Of a stretch of 64,000 bases of DNA, positions 1-8,450 are shown one piece after another. The stretch is taken from contig DASUFL010000052.1 in assembly GCA_036274595.1 (NCBI GenBank), positions 1 through 64,000 on the forward strand, in the 5' to 3' direction. The notes under the pieces are model-generated. The model had not been told where the DNA came from and did not search any database. It saw only the letters and a program-made list of their open reading frames with translations. Source of the stretch: WS-9 sp036274595. GTDB lineage: Bacteria; Eisenbacteria; RBG-16-71-46; SZUA-252. Made by a program: the position numbers and the translations under genes. Each line of letters starts with the position of its first letter. Position 1 is the stretch's first letter.

Positions 1-1103
1 GCCGCGCGCGCCGTCGCCACCGCTTCGAGAAGGAGCGGCCCGATGCGCTCAGGCGACGCGCGGTCGACGGCGGCCTGCCGGCCGGCCGCTCCGACCCGAG
101 CCCGCAGGGCCAGATCGGACGCAAGCCGCTCGATCGCGGCGGCCAGCGCCGCGGCATCGCCCGCCGGTACGGCGATGAATTCCTCCTCCTCGCGGACGAA
201 CTCCGCCATCGCCCGCGAGCGGCGCGATACGAGCGGCAGGCCGACCGCAAGCGCCTGGTAGGCCTTGTGCGGCACGACCCGCGCAGCCTTGGGCGTCGTT
301 CCAAAGATCCCGAGCGCGACGTCCGCGCGCGCGAGCGCGTCGATGGCATCGGCGTACGGCATGCGCGGAACGTGCCGCACGGAGCGAAGCCCGCGCGCCG
401 CGATCTCGCGATCGGTCGCGTGGGCGGTCATCCCGCCGCCGATCAGCGTGAAGCGCGCGAAGGCCGGACCGCGCCGCCCTTCGAGGAGCGTCGCCGCCTC
501 GATCACCACGTCCACACCGTGGAGCGGCAGGAAGCCGCCGATGTAGACCACATCGAGCGCGTCGCTCGCCTTCACGTGCCCGCTCTGTGCGCGCCTTGAG
601 CCACGGTCGAAGGCGAGGTGATCCGCGCCCACGGGAATGCGCGCGAGCTTGCGGCGCGGCACGCCATATTCCGCGCTCAGGAAGTCGCCATGCTCCCACG
701 TGTCGCAGAGAACGAGGTCGGCTCCGTGGAGCGCCGCCCTGTCGCTCGCGCGGAGCCGCGCCGCGGTCACGCTCCCGGGGCGGACGCGCCCGAGATCCCC
801 GACCTGCGTGTCCCACCGCGACACGAGCGGATCGAAGACGACCGGCAGGCCGGCGAAGCGCGCGAGCGGTCGCGCGAGGAGAACGTCGCGATGAGCGAAC
901 GAGGGCACGAGGATCGCGTCCGCACCGGCTCCCCCGCCGCGCGCGATCCAGCGCGCGAGGAGCCCGGCCGTGCGGGCCCAACCGCCTGCGTGGGGCGAGA
1001 CCGCGACGATCGCCGACTGAGCCCCGGCCGATGCGAGGGCCTCGCGCAGCACGACATTCCTCGGATAGGCGGGGTCCGACGCTCCGAAGAAGACGACCGT
1101 CAC
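1..1103 (-). CDS. GT4-type glycosyltransferase (3' end beyond the window)
   Basis: About 367 codons are visible and the gene runs off the left edge. I place the start at the GTG at 1103, because its first bases overlap the stop of the upstream GT2 gene (GTGA). The reading frame gives a Rossmann-like N-terminal half, then VVYIGGFLPLHGVD and TLIGGGM, then PHKAYQALAVGLPLVSR near the C-terminus. This is the GT-B/GT4 pattern, in which the acidic and Gly-rich C-terminal loop binds the nucleotide sugar. It is last in a run of LPS-core genes (GT9, GT9, GT2), so transfer of a sugar to LPS core or O-antigen is likely. Donor and acceptor cannot be read from the sequence. The stretch is Arg-rich in the other frames, which makes misleading open frames. 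Confidence 0.8.
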   Translation of the reverse strand, partial: MTVVFFGASDPAYPRNVVLREALASAGAQSAIVAVSPHAGGWARTAGLLARWIARGGGAGADAILVPSFAHRDVLLARPLARFAGLPVVFDPLVSRWDTQVGDLGRVRPGSVTAARLRASDRAALHGADLVLCDTWEHGDFLSAEYGVPRRKLARIPVGADHLAFDRGSRRAQSGHVKASDALDVVYIGGFLPLHGVDVVIEAATLLEGRRGPAFARFTLIGGGMTAHATDREIAARGLRSVRHVPRMPYADAIDALARADVALGIFGTTPKAARVVPHKAYQALAVGLPLVSRRSRAMAEFVREEEEFIAVPAGDAAALAAAIERLASDLALRARVGAAGRQAAVDRASPERIGPLLLEAVATARA

Positions 1104-1879
1104 GGCGCCGGGGGCGTGGGCGGACCGCCTCGGATCTCGTCCTCCCATCGCCGCGCGTACTTCGTCAACACCGAGAACGCGGCCAGCATGCAGAGGACGA
1201 TCCCGGCGCGCCCTTCGCGGAAACCGCCTTCGAGAACGTACATGCGGAGAAAGCGAAGCCAGGGGCGCACGAGGAGGCGCATGGCCGACGCGCGCACCCC
1301 GCGCGTCTTGAGATCGGCGGCGGACCATCGCGTGTAGCGGCCGAACTTCTCGAAGTACTGGTCCAGGCTCCGGTACGTGTGGTGGACGAGCTTGTGCTGC
1401 AGCGTGCCGACGCGCCCCCGGATCACGACCTCGGCATGCACGTGGAGCGGCTCGTAGGCTCCTTTCGTGCGGTCGAAGAGACGGAGCACCTTGTCCCGCT
1501 GCCAGCCCGCGGTGCGGATCGGCTTGCCCAGAAAGTGATTGTCGCGGTGGATCCAGTAGCCGTCGAGGCGAGCCGGGTCGGCCAGAACCCGCTCGATCTC
1601 GGCGCGCAGCTCGGGCGTCACGCGCTCGTCCGCGTCCACGATCAGGATCCAGCGGTGCGTGAGCTGCGGAATCGCCCAGTTCTTCTGCGCGGCCGAGTTC
1701 ACGTATTCGTGCTCGAGGACGCGATCCGCGATGGAGCGGGCGATCGGGAGCGTCCCGTCCGTGCTCCCCGAGTCGACCACGACGACCTCTTCGGCGAAGC
1801 GCACCGACTCGAGGACCGCACGGATGTTCGGCTCCTCGTTCTTCGTGGGGACGAGGACGCTGAGCGGCTCCTTCATCAC
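1100..1879 (-). CDS. Family 2 glycosyltransferase, WaaE/KdtX-like
   Basis: The protein has 259 residues. It starts with the GT2 signature SVLVPTKNEEPNI, followed by VVVDSGSTDGT and ILIVDADERV, whose DAD is the metal and nucleotide-sugar site. The later part (GYWIHRDNHFLGKPI, then FEKFGRYTRW) resembles the WaaE/KdtX-LgtF group that adds glucose to the heptose of LPS core. A hydrophobic, basic C-terminal segment (residues about 205-245) suggests membrane association. The start is GTG at 1879, or the ATG at 1876 immediately after it. GTGA overlaps at both ends couple it to the heptosyltransferase upstream and the GT4 gene downstream. Family assignment is firm; the exact sugar is inferred from context. 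Confidence 0.88.
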   Translation of the reverse strand: MMKEPLSVLVPTKNEEPNIRAVLESVRFAEEVVVVDSGSTDGTLPIARSIADRVLEHEYVNSAAQKNWAIPQLTHRWILIVDADERVTPELRAEIERVLADPARLDGYWIHRDNHFLGKPIRTAGWQRDKVLRLFDRTKGAYEPLHVHAEVVIRGRVGTLQHKLVHHTYRSLDQYFEKFGRYTRWSAADLKTRGVRASAMRLLVRPWLRFLRMYVLEGGFREGRAGIVLCMLAAFSVLTKYARRWEDEIRGGPPTPPAP

Positions 1880-2988
1880 ATCTCCCGCCTGGGGGGATTC
1901 TGAACGGCACGGACAGCCTGGACGACGTGTTCCACGGTGACGTCACGCATGCAGCGGTGGAAACGCTCGTCAGGGAGCGGGCAGACGTTGGCATTGCAAT
2001 GAAGGCAGCCGAGGCCGACGGCCATGACGGCGCGGTGCGGCCCGGTCGGGGGATGCCAGGTCGTGGGGTGCGTGGGTCCGAACACGGTCACGGTCGGCAC
2101 ACCGAGCGCCACGGCCAGGTGCTTCGGCCCCGAGTCGTTTCCGACCCAGACCGACGCAAACCGGATCCAAGCGCCCATCTCTTGCCATCCCATGGCCGGC
2201 GCCAGTGTGGATTCCGCGTTCATGCCGCGCTGGCACTGCTCGGCCAGGTCCCGCTCGCCGGGCCCCCACATCCAGACGACCCTGACGTTCGAGTCCTTCG
2301 CCAGCACGTCCATGGCGCTCGTGAAGCGCCCGGCGATCCATGTCTTGGAAGGCCACGATCCCCCCGGGTGGCAAAGAACCACCTGGCGAAGACCGGGCAG
2401 GGCACCGAGCTCCTTCATCGCGTCCAGCGCCCCGTACTGGACCCGCTGGGAGACGTGAAACGTGAGATCCAGCCCACGATCCGGTATTCCGAGTGCGCGA
2501 ACGATGTCGAGCGCGGCCTCCGGCGCATATCGGAGTCGTGGCCCGTCGGGGCCCATGGGTTCGCGTGGAACGGAATGCGTGTAGGCCCAGTCCCGCCCGG
2601 GAATGGCATACCCGGCTCTCACCCGGGCGCGAGTCAGAGCGGTCATCCAGGCGCTCCTCGGGTTCGATACGAGATCGATGACGGCGTCCCACCCGCCCCG
2701 TGCGAGTCGTGCGTAAAGCTTGAGCTGAGAGCCGACCGAACGGCGATCGAACTCGATCGCACCATCCACGTCCACGTTTCCCTCGAGCAGCTCACCCTGC
2801 CCTCGGGCGACCAGGACTTCAATCCGGCACGCGGGCAAGCCGGCGCGCAGTGCGCGAAATGCGGGAGTCGTGAGCAGGAGGTCCCCCGCCGCGCGGTGGC
2901 GGATGACGAGAAGCCGTCGCGCGCCCGCAAGCGGGCTTGGAGCACTCGCCGCGCCCACCTCACGCCGTGGCACGAACCCGCCCCCCAT
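1876..2988 (-). CDS. Family 9 glycosyltransferase (LPS heptosyltransferase-like)
   Basis: This is a 370-residue GT9 protein. LLVIRHRAAGDLLLTTPAF at about residues 26-44 is the N-terminal family signature. HPGGSWPSKTW near residue 207 and WVGNDSGPKHLAVALGVP near 285 form the ADP-heptose-binding C-domain. It probably adds L-glycero-D-manno-heptose to the inner core at the cytoplasmic face. CLHCNANVCPL near the C-terminus holds cysteines often seen in this family. The ATG at 2988 overlaps the upstream GT9 gene by 29 bases. A GTG at 2958, one base after that gene's stop, is an equally plausible start and would remove about ten poorly conserved residues. Confidence 0.88.
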   Translation of the reverse strand: MGGGFVPRREVGAASAPSPLAGARRLLVIRHRAAGDLLLTTPAFRALRAGLPACRIEVLVARGQGELLEGNVDVDGAIEFDRRSVGSQLKLYARLARGGWDAVIDLVSNPRSAWMTALTRARVRAGYAIPGRDWAYTHSVPREPMGPDGPRLRYAPEAALDIVRALGIPDRGLDLTFHVSQRVQYGALDAMKELGALPGLRQVVLCHPGGSWPSKTWIAGRFTSAMDVLAKDSNVRVVWMWGPGERDLAEQCQRGMNAESTLAPAMGWQEMGAWIRFASVWVGNDSGPKHLAVALGVPTVTVFGPTHPTTWHPPTGPHRAVMAVGLGCLHCNANVCPLPDERFHRCMRDVTVEHVVQAVRAVQNPPRREM

Positions 2989-4003
2989 GCGCGAGCGCGC
3001 TCTCGGTCGCCCGGAGCGCCTCGCCCACCTCGACCCACTCGAGGCAGTCGAGCCGCGCGCACTCGTGGCGGTGGCAGGGACGGCACCAGATCGGCTTGCA
3101 GAGGAGCTGATGGCCCTCCTCGCGCGCGTACGGGAACCAGATCTCGGGGACGGTGGGACCGAGGATGCCGACCGTGGGCACCTGCACGGCAGGCCCCACG
3201 TGGAGCGGGCTGCCGTCGTTCGTCACGAGCGCGTCGAGCGACGCGACGACCGCGAAGTAGCTACGAAGCGGGAGGCCTGAAATCACCGGAGCGGGAGCGC
3301 GGCCCGCCGTGCGGGCGCCTTCGGCCACCCGGCGCGCGAGCGCCTCCTCCCCCGGCCCTGCGAGCACGACGCCTCGAGCCCCGAGCTTCGAAAGCGCGCG
3401 AAGGAGGGCCGCGAATCGCTCCTCCGGCCAGCGCTTGGCCGACCATCGATTCCCGACGTGAAGGCCCACGCGGGGCCCCCCGGGGGGCGCCGCCTGATCG
3501 AGATATGCGGCGCCTTCGGCCCGCTCCACGTCGCTCAAGTGGAGGCGCGGCATCCTCGCCTGGGCCGGCGTGACGCCGATCGCGCGCAGGGCCGACAGGT
3601 GGTAGTCGATCGCCGAACGCTGGGGATCCTGCGCTGGGATCGCGTGCGTGTAGAGCTGTCGTCGGGAGCGCCGTGCCGGTCCCACCCGAACCGGCGCGCC
3701 GGTGACGCGCGTGAGGAGCGCGCTCCGGGGATTGCCGTAGAGATCGATCACCCAGTCATAACGTGCTCGCCGCAACGCGGCGAGCAGAAGGGGTGGTGCG
3801 GGGAGTCCCGGCCACTTTCGGAGCGCGAGCACGCGCCGGAGCGCAGGGTGCCCCATCGCCGCCTGAGCGGGCGCCACCTCGGCCAGGTAGTCGATCTCCG
3901 CGTCGGGAAAGCGCGCGCGGAGGGCATCGAGGACTGGGAGCGTGAGGATCACGTCCCCGATCTGCCGGATCCGCGTGACCAGGATCCGCTTCGGATCCTC
4001 CAC
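2960..4003 (-). CDS. Family 9 glycosyltransferase (second LPS heptosyltransferase)
   Basis: The protein has 347 residues from a GTG at 4003, one base past the stop of the adenylyltransferase gene. An upstream ATG exists, but the residues it would add are translated antisense-like Arg/Ser-rich sequence. RILVTRIRQIGDVILTLPVL at residues 5-24 and TNDGSPLHVGPAVQVPTVG near 270 are the GT9 hallmarks. GLHVGNRWSAKRWPEERF binds the donor. RPCHRHECARLDCLEWV at the end carries the cysteines typical of the WaaF/WaaC group. It is only distantly similar to the neighbouring GT9, so the two probably add successive heptoses (WaaC then WaaF). Which is which cannot be told from the sequence. Confidence 0.88.
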   Translation of the reverse strand: MEDPKRILVTRIRQIGDVILTLPVLDALRARFPDAEIDYLAEVAPAQAAMGHPALRRVLALRKWPGLPAPPLLLAALRRARYDWVIDLYGNPRSALLTRVTGAPVRVGPARRSRRQLYTHAIPAQDPQRSAIDYHLSALRAIGVTPAQARMPRLHLSDVERAEGAAYLDQAAPPGGPRVGLHVGNRWSAKRWPEERFAALLRALSKLGARGVVLAGPGEEALARRVAEGARTAGRAPAPVISGLPLRSYFAVVASLDALVTNDGSPLHVGPAVQVPTVGILGPTVPEIWFPYAREEGHQLLCKPIWCRPCHRHECARLDCLEWVEVGEALRATESALAHGGRVRATA

Positions 4004-4004
4004 G

Positions 4005-4484
4005 TCAGCGGCCCTCGCGAACGCGGCGCGCGAGATCGCTCGTCGCGTGATCCTTGGAATCGCCCACGACGACGGTCTCGATCCCCAGCTCGCGCGCCAC
4101 GGCACGCTCCGGGACGGATTCCACGGTGTAGTCGGTCCCCTTCGCGTGAACGGCCGGCCGGAGCGTGCGTAGAAGCGTCTCCACGTTCGGCTCGTCGAAC
4201 CCGATGACCCAATCGACGCAGCCGAGCGCCGCGACGATCTCCATGCGCTCGTCGAGCGGAACGTAGGGCCGGTCCGGCCCCTTGAGCCGGCGCGCCGAAT
4301 CGTCCGAGTTCACGGCGACGAGGAGCCTCTCGCCGCAAGCTCTCGCCCCCTCGAGGTAGCGCACGTGCCCCACGTGGATGAGATCGAAAAGGCCGTTCGC
4401 GAGAACGAGGCCGCGGCGGAGCGCGGGATCCCGGTCGAGCGTGGACGCGAGCTCGCTCCGGTCCCGCATCTTGGCGCGGCTCAC
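4005..4484 (-). CDS. rfaE2: D-glycero-beta-D-manno-heptose 1-phosphate adenylyltransferase (stand-alone HldE C-domain)
   Basis: The 159-residue protein is a nucleotidyltransferase of the RfaE2 type. It contains GLVLANGLFDLIHVGHVRYL, whose HxGH is the catalytic motif, and later VAVNSDDSARRLKGPDRP. It makes ADP-D-glycero-beta-D-manno-heptose from heptose 1-phosphate and ATP. In E. coli this domain is fused to the kinase as HldE. Here it is a separate gene whose GTG start (4484) overlaps the kinase stop by 4 bases; an in-frame ATG at 4469 is an alternative. The two GT9 enzymes that would use the product follow directly. Confidence 0.93.
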   Translation of the reverse strand: MSRAKMRDRSELASTLDRDPALRRGLVLANGLFDLIHVGHVRYLEGARACGERLLVAVNSDDSARRLKGPDRPYVPLDERMEIVAALGCVDWVIGFDEPNVETLLRTLRPAVHAKGTDYTVESVPERAVARELGIETVVVGDSKDHATSDLARRVREGR

Positions 4485-5557
4485 GCGGGCTCCGGGCGTG
4501 GAACCGGGTGCGCGCGGATCGCGGCGTCCAGCTCGGCCCGCGACACCGTCGCGGTGCCCCGCTTCATCACGACGACCGACGCGGCGTAGGTCGCGAGGAG
4601 CGCGGCCTCGACCAGCGTGGCCCCGGCCCCGAGCGCGAGCGTCGCGGCGGCGGAGACCGCGTCGCCGGCTCCGGTCACATCCGCGACGTCGGAGGAGCCG
4701 ACGATCGGGATCCGAAGCGCCTTCCGGCCCCGCTCGAGGAGCATCATGCCGTCGCTCCCGCGCGTGATCCAGACGCCGCGCGCCGCGGTGCGCTCGCGGA
4801 GCTCTTCCCCCGCGCGGCGCAGCGCTCCCGTATCGAGCGACGGCAGGTGGAACGCGTCCCGGATCTCGTGCTCGTTGGGCGTGAGCAGGGTCACGCCGCG
4901 ATAGGAGCGGAGCGCGTACCGCGAGTCCACCACCACCGGAAGTCCCGCGCGCCGGGCCGCCGCGATGGCGGCGCGACGAAGGTGAGGCGCGAGCACGCCA
5001 TAGCCGTAATCGGAGAGGAGCGCCGCGCTCGAGCCGCCCATCGCCCGCGCGAGCGCGCTCTCGAGCGACCGCTCGCCGGAGCGCGGCAGCAGGGCCCCGT
5101 GCCCGCGATCCAGCCGCACGATCTGCTGGCGCGACGTGTGGCTGGATCCCGCGAGGATGCGCGTTTTGACGATCGTGCCCGCCCCGTTGTCCCTGAGGAG
5201 CCATCGCGGGTCGAGGCCCTCCGCGCGGAGCGCGCGCGCGAGATCCCGCCCGGCCTCGTCGCGGCCGACCCGCCCCACGAGCCTCGGGCGGCCACCGAGC
5301 GATCGGGCGTTCATCGCGGCGTTCGCCGCCCCTCCGGGCACGCCGCGCTCCTCCTCGAAGTCGAGGATCAGGACCGGGGCCTCCCGCGAGATGCGGGACG
5401 AGCGGCCGAACCAGTAGCGGTCGAGCACGAGATCGCCCACCACCGCGACCGGCACGTCGCGGAGCGCGGCGCTCAGTTCGAGGAGGCGATCGCGATCCGG
5501 GGCCGCGTTCATGGCCTCGCGCCTCGCGCGCGCGGTCCGCGCTCGGAGCGGGCTCAT
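4481..5557 (-). CDS. rfaE1: D-glycero-beta-D-manno-heptose-7-phosphate kinase (stand-alone HldE N-domain)
   Basis: This is a 358-residue PfkB/ribokinase-family enzyme. It has VGDLVLDRYWFGRSSRISRE near the N-terminus, GGAANAAMNARSLGG, LLTPNEHEI, and the family signature DVTGAGDAVSAAATLAL with its catalytic Asp. It phosphorylates heptose 7-phosphate at O-1 in ADP-heptose synthesis. I use the ATG at 5557, which overlaps the dxr stop as ATGA; an internal ATG at 5512 would lose 15 residues. The downstream adenylyltransferase overlaps by 4 bases, so the two halves of HldE are translationally coupled instead of fused. gmhA, gmhB and hldD are not in this window. Confidence 0.92.
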   Translation of the reverse strand: MSPLRARTARARREAMNAAPDRDRLLELSAALRDVPVAVVGDLVLDRYWFGRSSRISREAPVLILDFEEERGVPGGAANAAMNARSLGGRPRLVGRVGRDEAGRDLARALRAEGLDPRWLLRDNGAGTIVKTRILAGSSHTSRQQIVRLDRGHGALLPRSGERSLESALARAMGGSSAALLSDYGYGVLAPHLRRAAIAAARRAGLPVVVDSRYALRSYRGVTLLTPNEHEIRDAFHLPSLDTGALRRAGEELRERTAARGVWITRGSDGMMLLERGRKALRIPIVGSSDVADVTGAGDAVSAAATLALGAGATLVEAALLATYAASVVVMKRGTATVSRAELDAAIRAHPVPRPEPA

Positions 5558-6708
5558 CGTCGCGCCCGTGAGGCGGCCAGATCGGCGAGCCGGGAGCGCG
5601 CCCAGCGGTCCGCGGCCGCGATCGATTCGAGCGTGAGCGGTCCCTCCGGGACATGCGCGTCCAGGACCTCGCCCACCAGGCGGGTGAGGTCGGTGAAGCC
5701 GATGACGCCTTTCAGGAAGAGCTGCACCGCCTCCTCGTCCGCGGCGTTCAGGACGGCCGGTGTGGTGCCTCCACGCCTCAGGGCCCGGCGCGCGAGCGCG
5801 AGCCCGGGCGAGCGCGCGGGATCGGGGGCTTCGAACGCGAGCGACCCGAGCTTCGCGAGATCGAGCCGCGGCAAGGAGGACGTCCACCGCTCCGGGAAGC
5901 TGAGCGCGTAGAGGAGCGGAAGCCTCATATCGGGACAGGAGAGCTGCGCGATCACGGAGCCGTCCACGAACTCCACCAGCCCGTGTGCGATCGATTGCGG
6001 GTGAACGAGGACCTCGATGCGCTCGGGATCGATCCCGAAGAGCCATCGCGCTTCGATGATCTCGAAGCCCTTGTTCACGAGCGTGGCGCTGTCCACGGTG
6101 ATCCGCGCGCCCATGGACCAGGTCGGATGCTTCAGCACTTCTTCGGGCATCGCGTGAGGCAGGGTCTCGATGGAGCGCCTCAGAAACGGTCCGCCCGACG
6201 CGGTGAGGATCACCCGGCGTACGGACGCGGGGTCCCGCTCCAGCAGGCACTGGTGAAGACCGCCATGCTCGGAATCGACCGGCAGGATCTCACCACCGTG
6301 CCGGCGCGCGAGCTCGGTCAAGAGCTCTCCCGCCACCACGACCGATTCCTTGTTGGCGAGCGCGACCCGCTTCCCCGCTCGAAGCGCGGCCACCGTGGCC
6401 GTGAGGCCGACGCTTCCGACCAGCGCGTTCACCACGACGTCCACATCGGAGTCGGACGCGAGCGCGTCCACGCCGGCGCTCCCCTCGCCCACGTCGCCGC
6501 GGAACGCGGACCGCGCCGTCGCGGCCGCGGCCGGATTCCCCAGGGCGATCCTGCGCACGCCGAACTCCTCCGCCGCGGCGACGAGCGCCTCGGCATTCGA
6601 GCCGGCGGCGAGTGAGACGAGCCGGATCCGGTCCTGGAACTCGCGCGCGATGGCGAGGGCGGAGGCGCCGATCGATCCGGTCGCGCCTAAGAGGGCAACC
6701 TTGATCAC
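5554..6708 (-). CDS. dxr: 1-deoxy-D-xylulose 5-phosphate reductoisomerase
   Basis: The 384-residue protein commits carbon to the MEP isoprenoid pathway by turning DXP into MEP with NADPH. It begins IKVALLGATGSIGASAL, the Rossmann NADPH site. ALANKESVVVAGELL, LTASGGPF, HPTWSMGARITVDSATLVNK and EARWLFGI are family blocks for metal and substrate binding. The usual SEHSAIFQ loop reads SEHGGLHQ here, a mild divergence. Start is GTG at 6708 (GTGA overlap with cdsA). An open frame continues far upstream but is only the shadow of cdsA. It sits in the order frr-uppS-cdsA-dxr, as in E. coli. Confidence 0.95.
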   Translation of the reverse strand: MIKVALLGATGSIGASALAIAREFQDRIRLVSLAAGSNAEALVAAAEEFGVRRIALGNPAAAATARSAFRGDVGEGSAGVDALASDSDVDVVVNALVGSVGLTATVAALRAGKRVALANKESVVVAGELLTELARRHGGEILPVDSEHGGLHQCLLERDPASVRRVILTASGGPFLRRSIETLPHAMPEEVLKHPTWSMGARITVDSATLVNKGFEIIEARWLFGIDPERIEVLVHPQSIAHGLVEFVDGSVIAQLSCPDMRLPLLYALSFPERWTSSLPRLDLAKLGSLAFEAPDPARSPGLALARRALRRGGTTPAVLNAADEEAVQLFLKGVIGFTDLTRLVGEVLDAHVPEGPLTLESIAAADRWARSRLADLAASRARR

Positions 6709-7625
6709 GGCGTCACGACCTGGAAGAGGAGGTAGTAGTAGACGATGGGCGCGGCGAAGAGGAGGCTGTCGAACCGGTCGAGCACGCCGCCGTGTCCCGG
6801 AATCAGCGTGGAGGTGTCTTTCAGCTCCGCGTCGCGCTTCAAGAGCGATTCCACGAGATCGCCGAGCTGGCCGAACACGCCCACGAGCGCGCCGAGCACC
6901 GCGGCGTCGAGCGCCGTCAGGTAGTGCGCGAACCAGGCCCGCGCCAGGAAGGCGGCCCCGATCGAAGCGAGCAGTCCGGCGATGGCTCCCTCCAGCGACT
7001 TCCCGGGGCTCACCGAGGGCATGAGCTTGGTCCGTCCGAACGCGCGCCCCACCGCAAAGGCGGCCGTGTCGCAGGACCAGACGAGCATGAACGGGAGGAG
7101 CGCGTACGACATCCCCTCGTGGTACGGGCGATGCGTCGGGAACGGGAGCTCGCGGAGCGCACCCAGGTGCGTGCCGAGCCAGCCGATGTAGAGGAATCCG
7201 AGGAGCGTCGCCGCGCTGTTCGCGACCGCCTGCTTCCCGGCGCCGCGCCGAAGCTCCGCGAGAAGCACCGCGCCGACCAAGATCGTGAAGAATCCGCCGA
7301 CATGCCACTCCTCCACACGGTGTGTGCGAAAGCGGAGGTAGACCCCGATCGGAAGCAGGAGCACCGCGAGCATGCCCGATTTCCAGTGGGGCGAGAGGCC
7401 CTTCGCCTCGAGGAGCAGATAGAACTCGCGGAGGCCGAGCCCGACCACGGCCATCGTGAAGAGGAGGTACGGCACGCCGCCGATCCACGCGAGCAGCACG
7501 AGGAGCGGCAGGAACAGTGCCGCACTCAGGAGCCGCGCGGGAAGCGAGGCGTCCCGGGTCGCCGCGGCGACCCGCGGCGGTTCAATCGGCGCGGCCGAAG
7601 CGCCGGCTCCGGTGCTGGAAGTCAT
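6705..7625 (-). CDS. cdsA: Phosphatidate cytidylyltransferase
   Basis: This 306-residue integral membrane enzyme makes CDP-diacylglycerol from phosphatidate and CTP. About seven hydrophobic segments are visible, the first at residues 30-50 (LLSAALFLPLLVLLAWIGG). The CdsA signature near the C-terminus is complete: SLLKRDAELKD followed by IPGHGGVLDRFDS. An earlier family block is DTAAFAVGRAFGRTKL with SPGKSLEGA. The first 30 residues are polar and poorly conserved. The ATG at 7625 overlaps the end of uppS by 44 bases, and no better internal start was seen. Confidence 0.94.
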   Translation of the reverse strand: MTSSTGAGASAAPIEPPRVAAATRDASLPARLLSAALFLPLLVLLAWIGGVPYLLFTMAVVGLGLREFYLLLEAKGLSPHWKSGMLAVLLLPIGVYLRFRTHRVEEWHVGGFFTILVGAVLLAELRRGAGKQAVANSAATLLGFLYIGWLGTHLGALRELPFPTHRPYHEGMSYALLPFMLVWSCDTAAFAVGRAFGRTKLMPSVSPGKSLEGAIAGLLASIGAAFLARAWFAHYLTALDAAVLGALVGVFGQLGDLVESLLKRDAELKDTSTLIPGHGGVLDRFDSLLFAAPIVYYYLLFQVVTP

Positions 7626-8382
7626 ACACCGCCTGGTAGAGGTGTTTCCGGCGGAAATCGGGCCAGAACGTGTCCGTCACCCAGAACTCCGAATAGGCGG
7701 CCTGCCAGAGCAGGAAGTTGGAGATCCGAAGCTCCCCGCTCGTGCGGATCAGGAGATCGGGGTCGGGCAGTCCGTCCGTATCCAGCCGGTGGCGGAAGAA
7801 TTCCTCGTCGATCGACGCGAGCGGAATGCGGCGCTCGCGATCCGCCTCCACGATGCGCCTCGCCGCGTCCACGATCTCGGCGCGACCGCCGTAGGAGAGC
7901 GCGAGCACCAGCGTCATGCCGGTGCTCGAATCGAGGAACGCGCGCGTCTCCTCGAGGATCTTGCGGCTGTGCTCCGGGAGGAGGTCCACCCGGCCGATCG
8001 TGCGGAGCCGGACGTTGTTCTTCTTGAGCTCCTCGCGCTCCTCGATCAGCACCTGCTCGAGGATGCGCATGAGCCCCTTCACCTCGCCCTTCGTCCGCTC
8101 CCAATTCTCGAGCGAGAAGGTGTAGAGGGTCAGGACCTTGACCCCGAGCTCGACGCACCCTTCGACCGCTTCGCGCACCGAGCGGCGCCCGGCGCGGTGC
8201 CCCATCAGACGGGGCAGCCCGCGGCGCTTCGCCCAGCGTCCGTTCCCGTCCATGATGATCGCGATGTGACCGGGGACCGGGCGTCGGAGGACCTGCTCGA
8301 GCGTGACCGTGTGGCTGGAAGGCTTCATCGAAGTCGGCACCTGGAGGGCCGCGGCGGGCTCGGCTGAGGCCTCGTCCGACAC
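7582..8382 (-). CDS. uppS: Isoprenyl transferase (undecaprenyl diphosphate synthase)
   Basis: The enzyme condenses isopentenyl diphosphate onto farnesyl diphosphate in cis to give the C55 lipid carrier for peptidoglycan and LPS. Motifs: HIAIIMDGNGRWAKRRGLPR with the catalytic Asp and the diphosphate-binding loop, then TLYTFSLENWERTKGEV, then DLLIRTSGELRISNFLLWQ. From the GTG at 8382 it has 266 residues. An ATG at 8328 would give 248, closer to the usual length of about 250, and the first 18 residues look non-conserved. Neither start has a clear Shine-Dalgarno, so the start is uncertain while the function is firm. Confidence 0.95.
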   Translation of the reverse strand: MSDEASAEPAAALQVPTSMKPSSHTVTLEQVLRRPVPGHIAIIMDGNGRWAKRRGLPRLMGHRAGRRSVREAVEGCVELGVKVLTLYTFSLENWERTKGEVKGLMRILEQVLIEEREELKKNNVRLRTIGRVDLLPEHSRKILEETRAFLDSSTGMTLVLALSYGGRAEIVDAARRIVEADRERRIPLASIDEEFFRHRLDTDGLPDPDLLIRTSGELRISNFLLWQAAYSEFWVTDTFWPDFRRKHLYQAVYDFQHRSRRFGRAD

Positions 8383-8450
8383 GGGGGCGGCGGCCGTCCC
8401 ATCGTCCCGGCCCCGGGGCTGGCGGAGGACGGCGCGTCGGGGTAGCAGGA

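Noticed and set aside
49..981. A 310-residue Arg-rich open frame on the minus strand
   Set aside because: The alternate minus frame from GTG 1103 encodes a clear GT4 enzyme; this one is its shadow.
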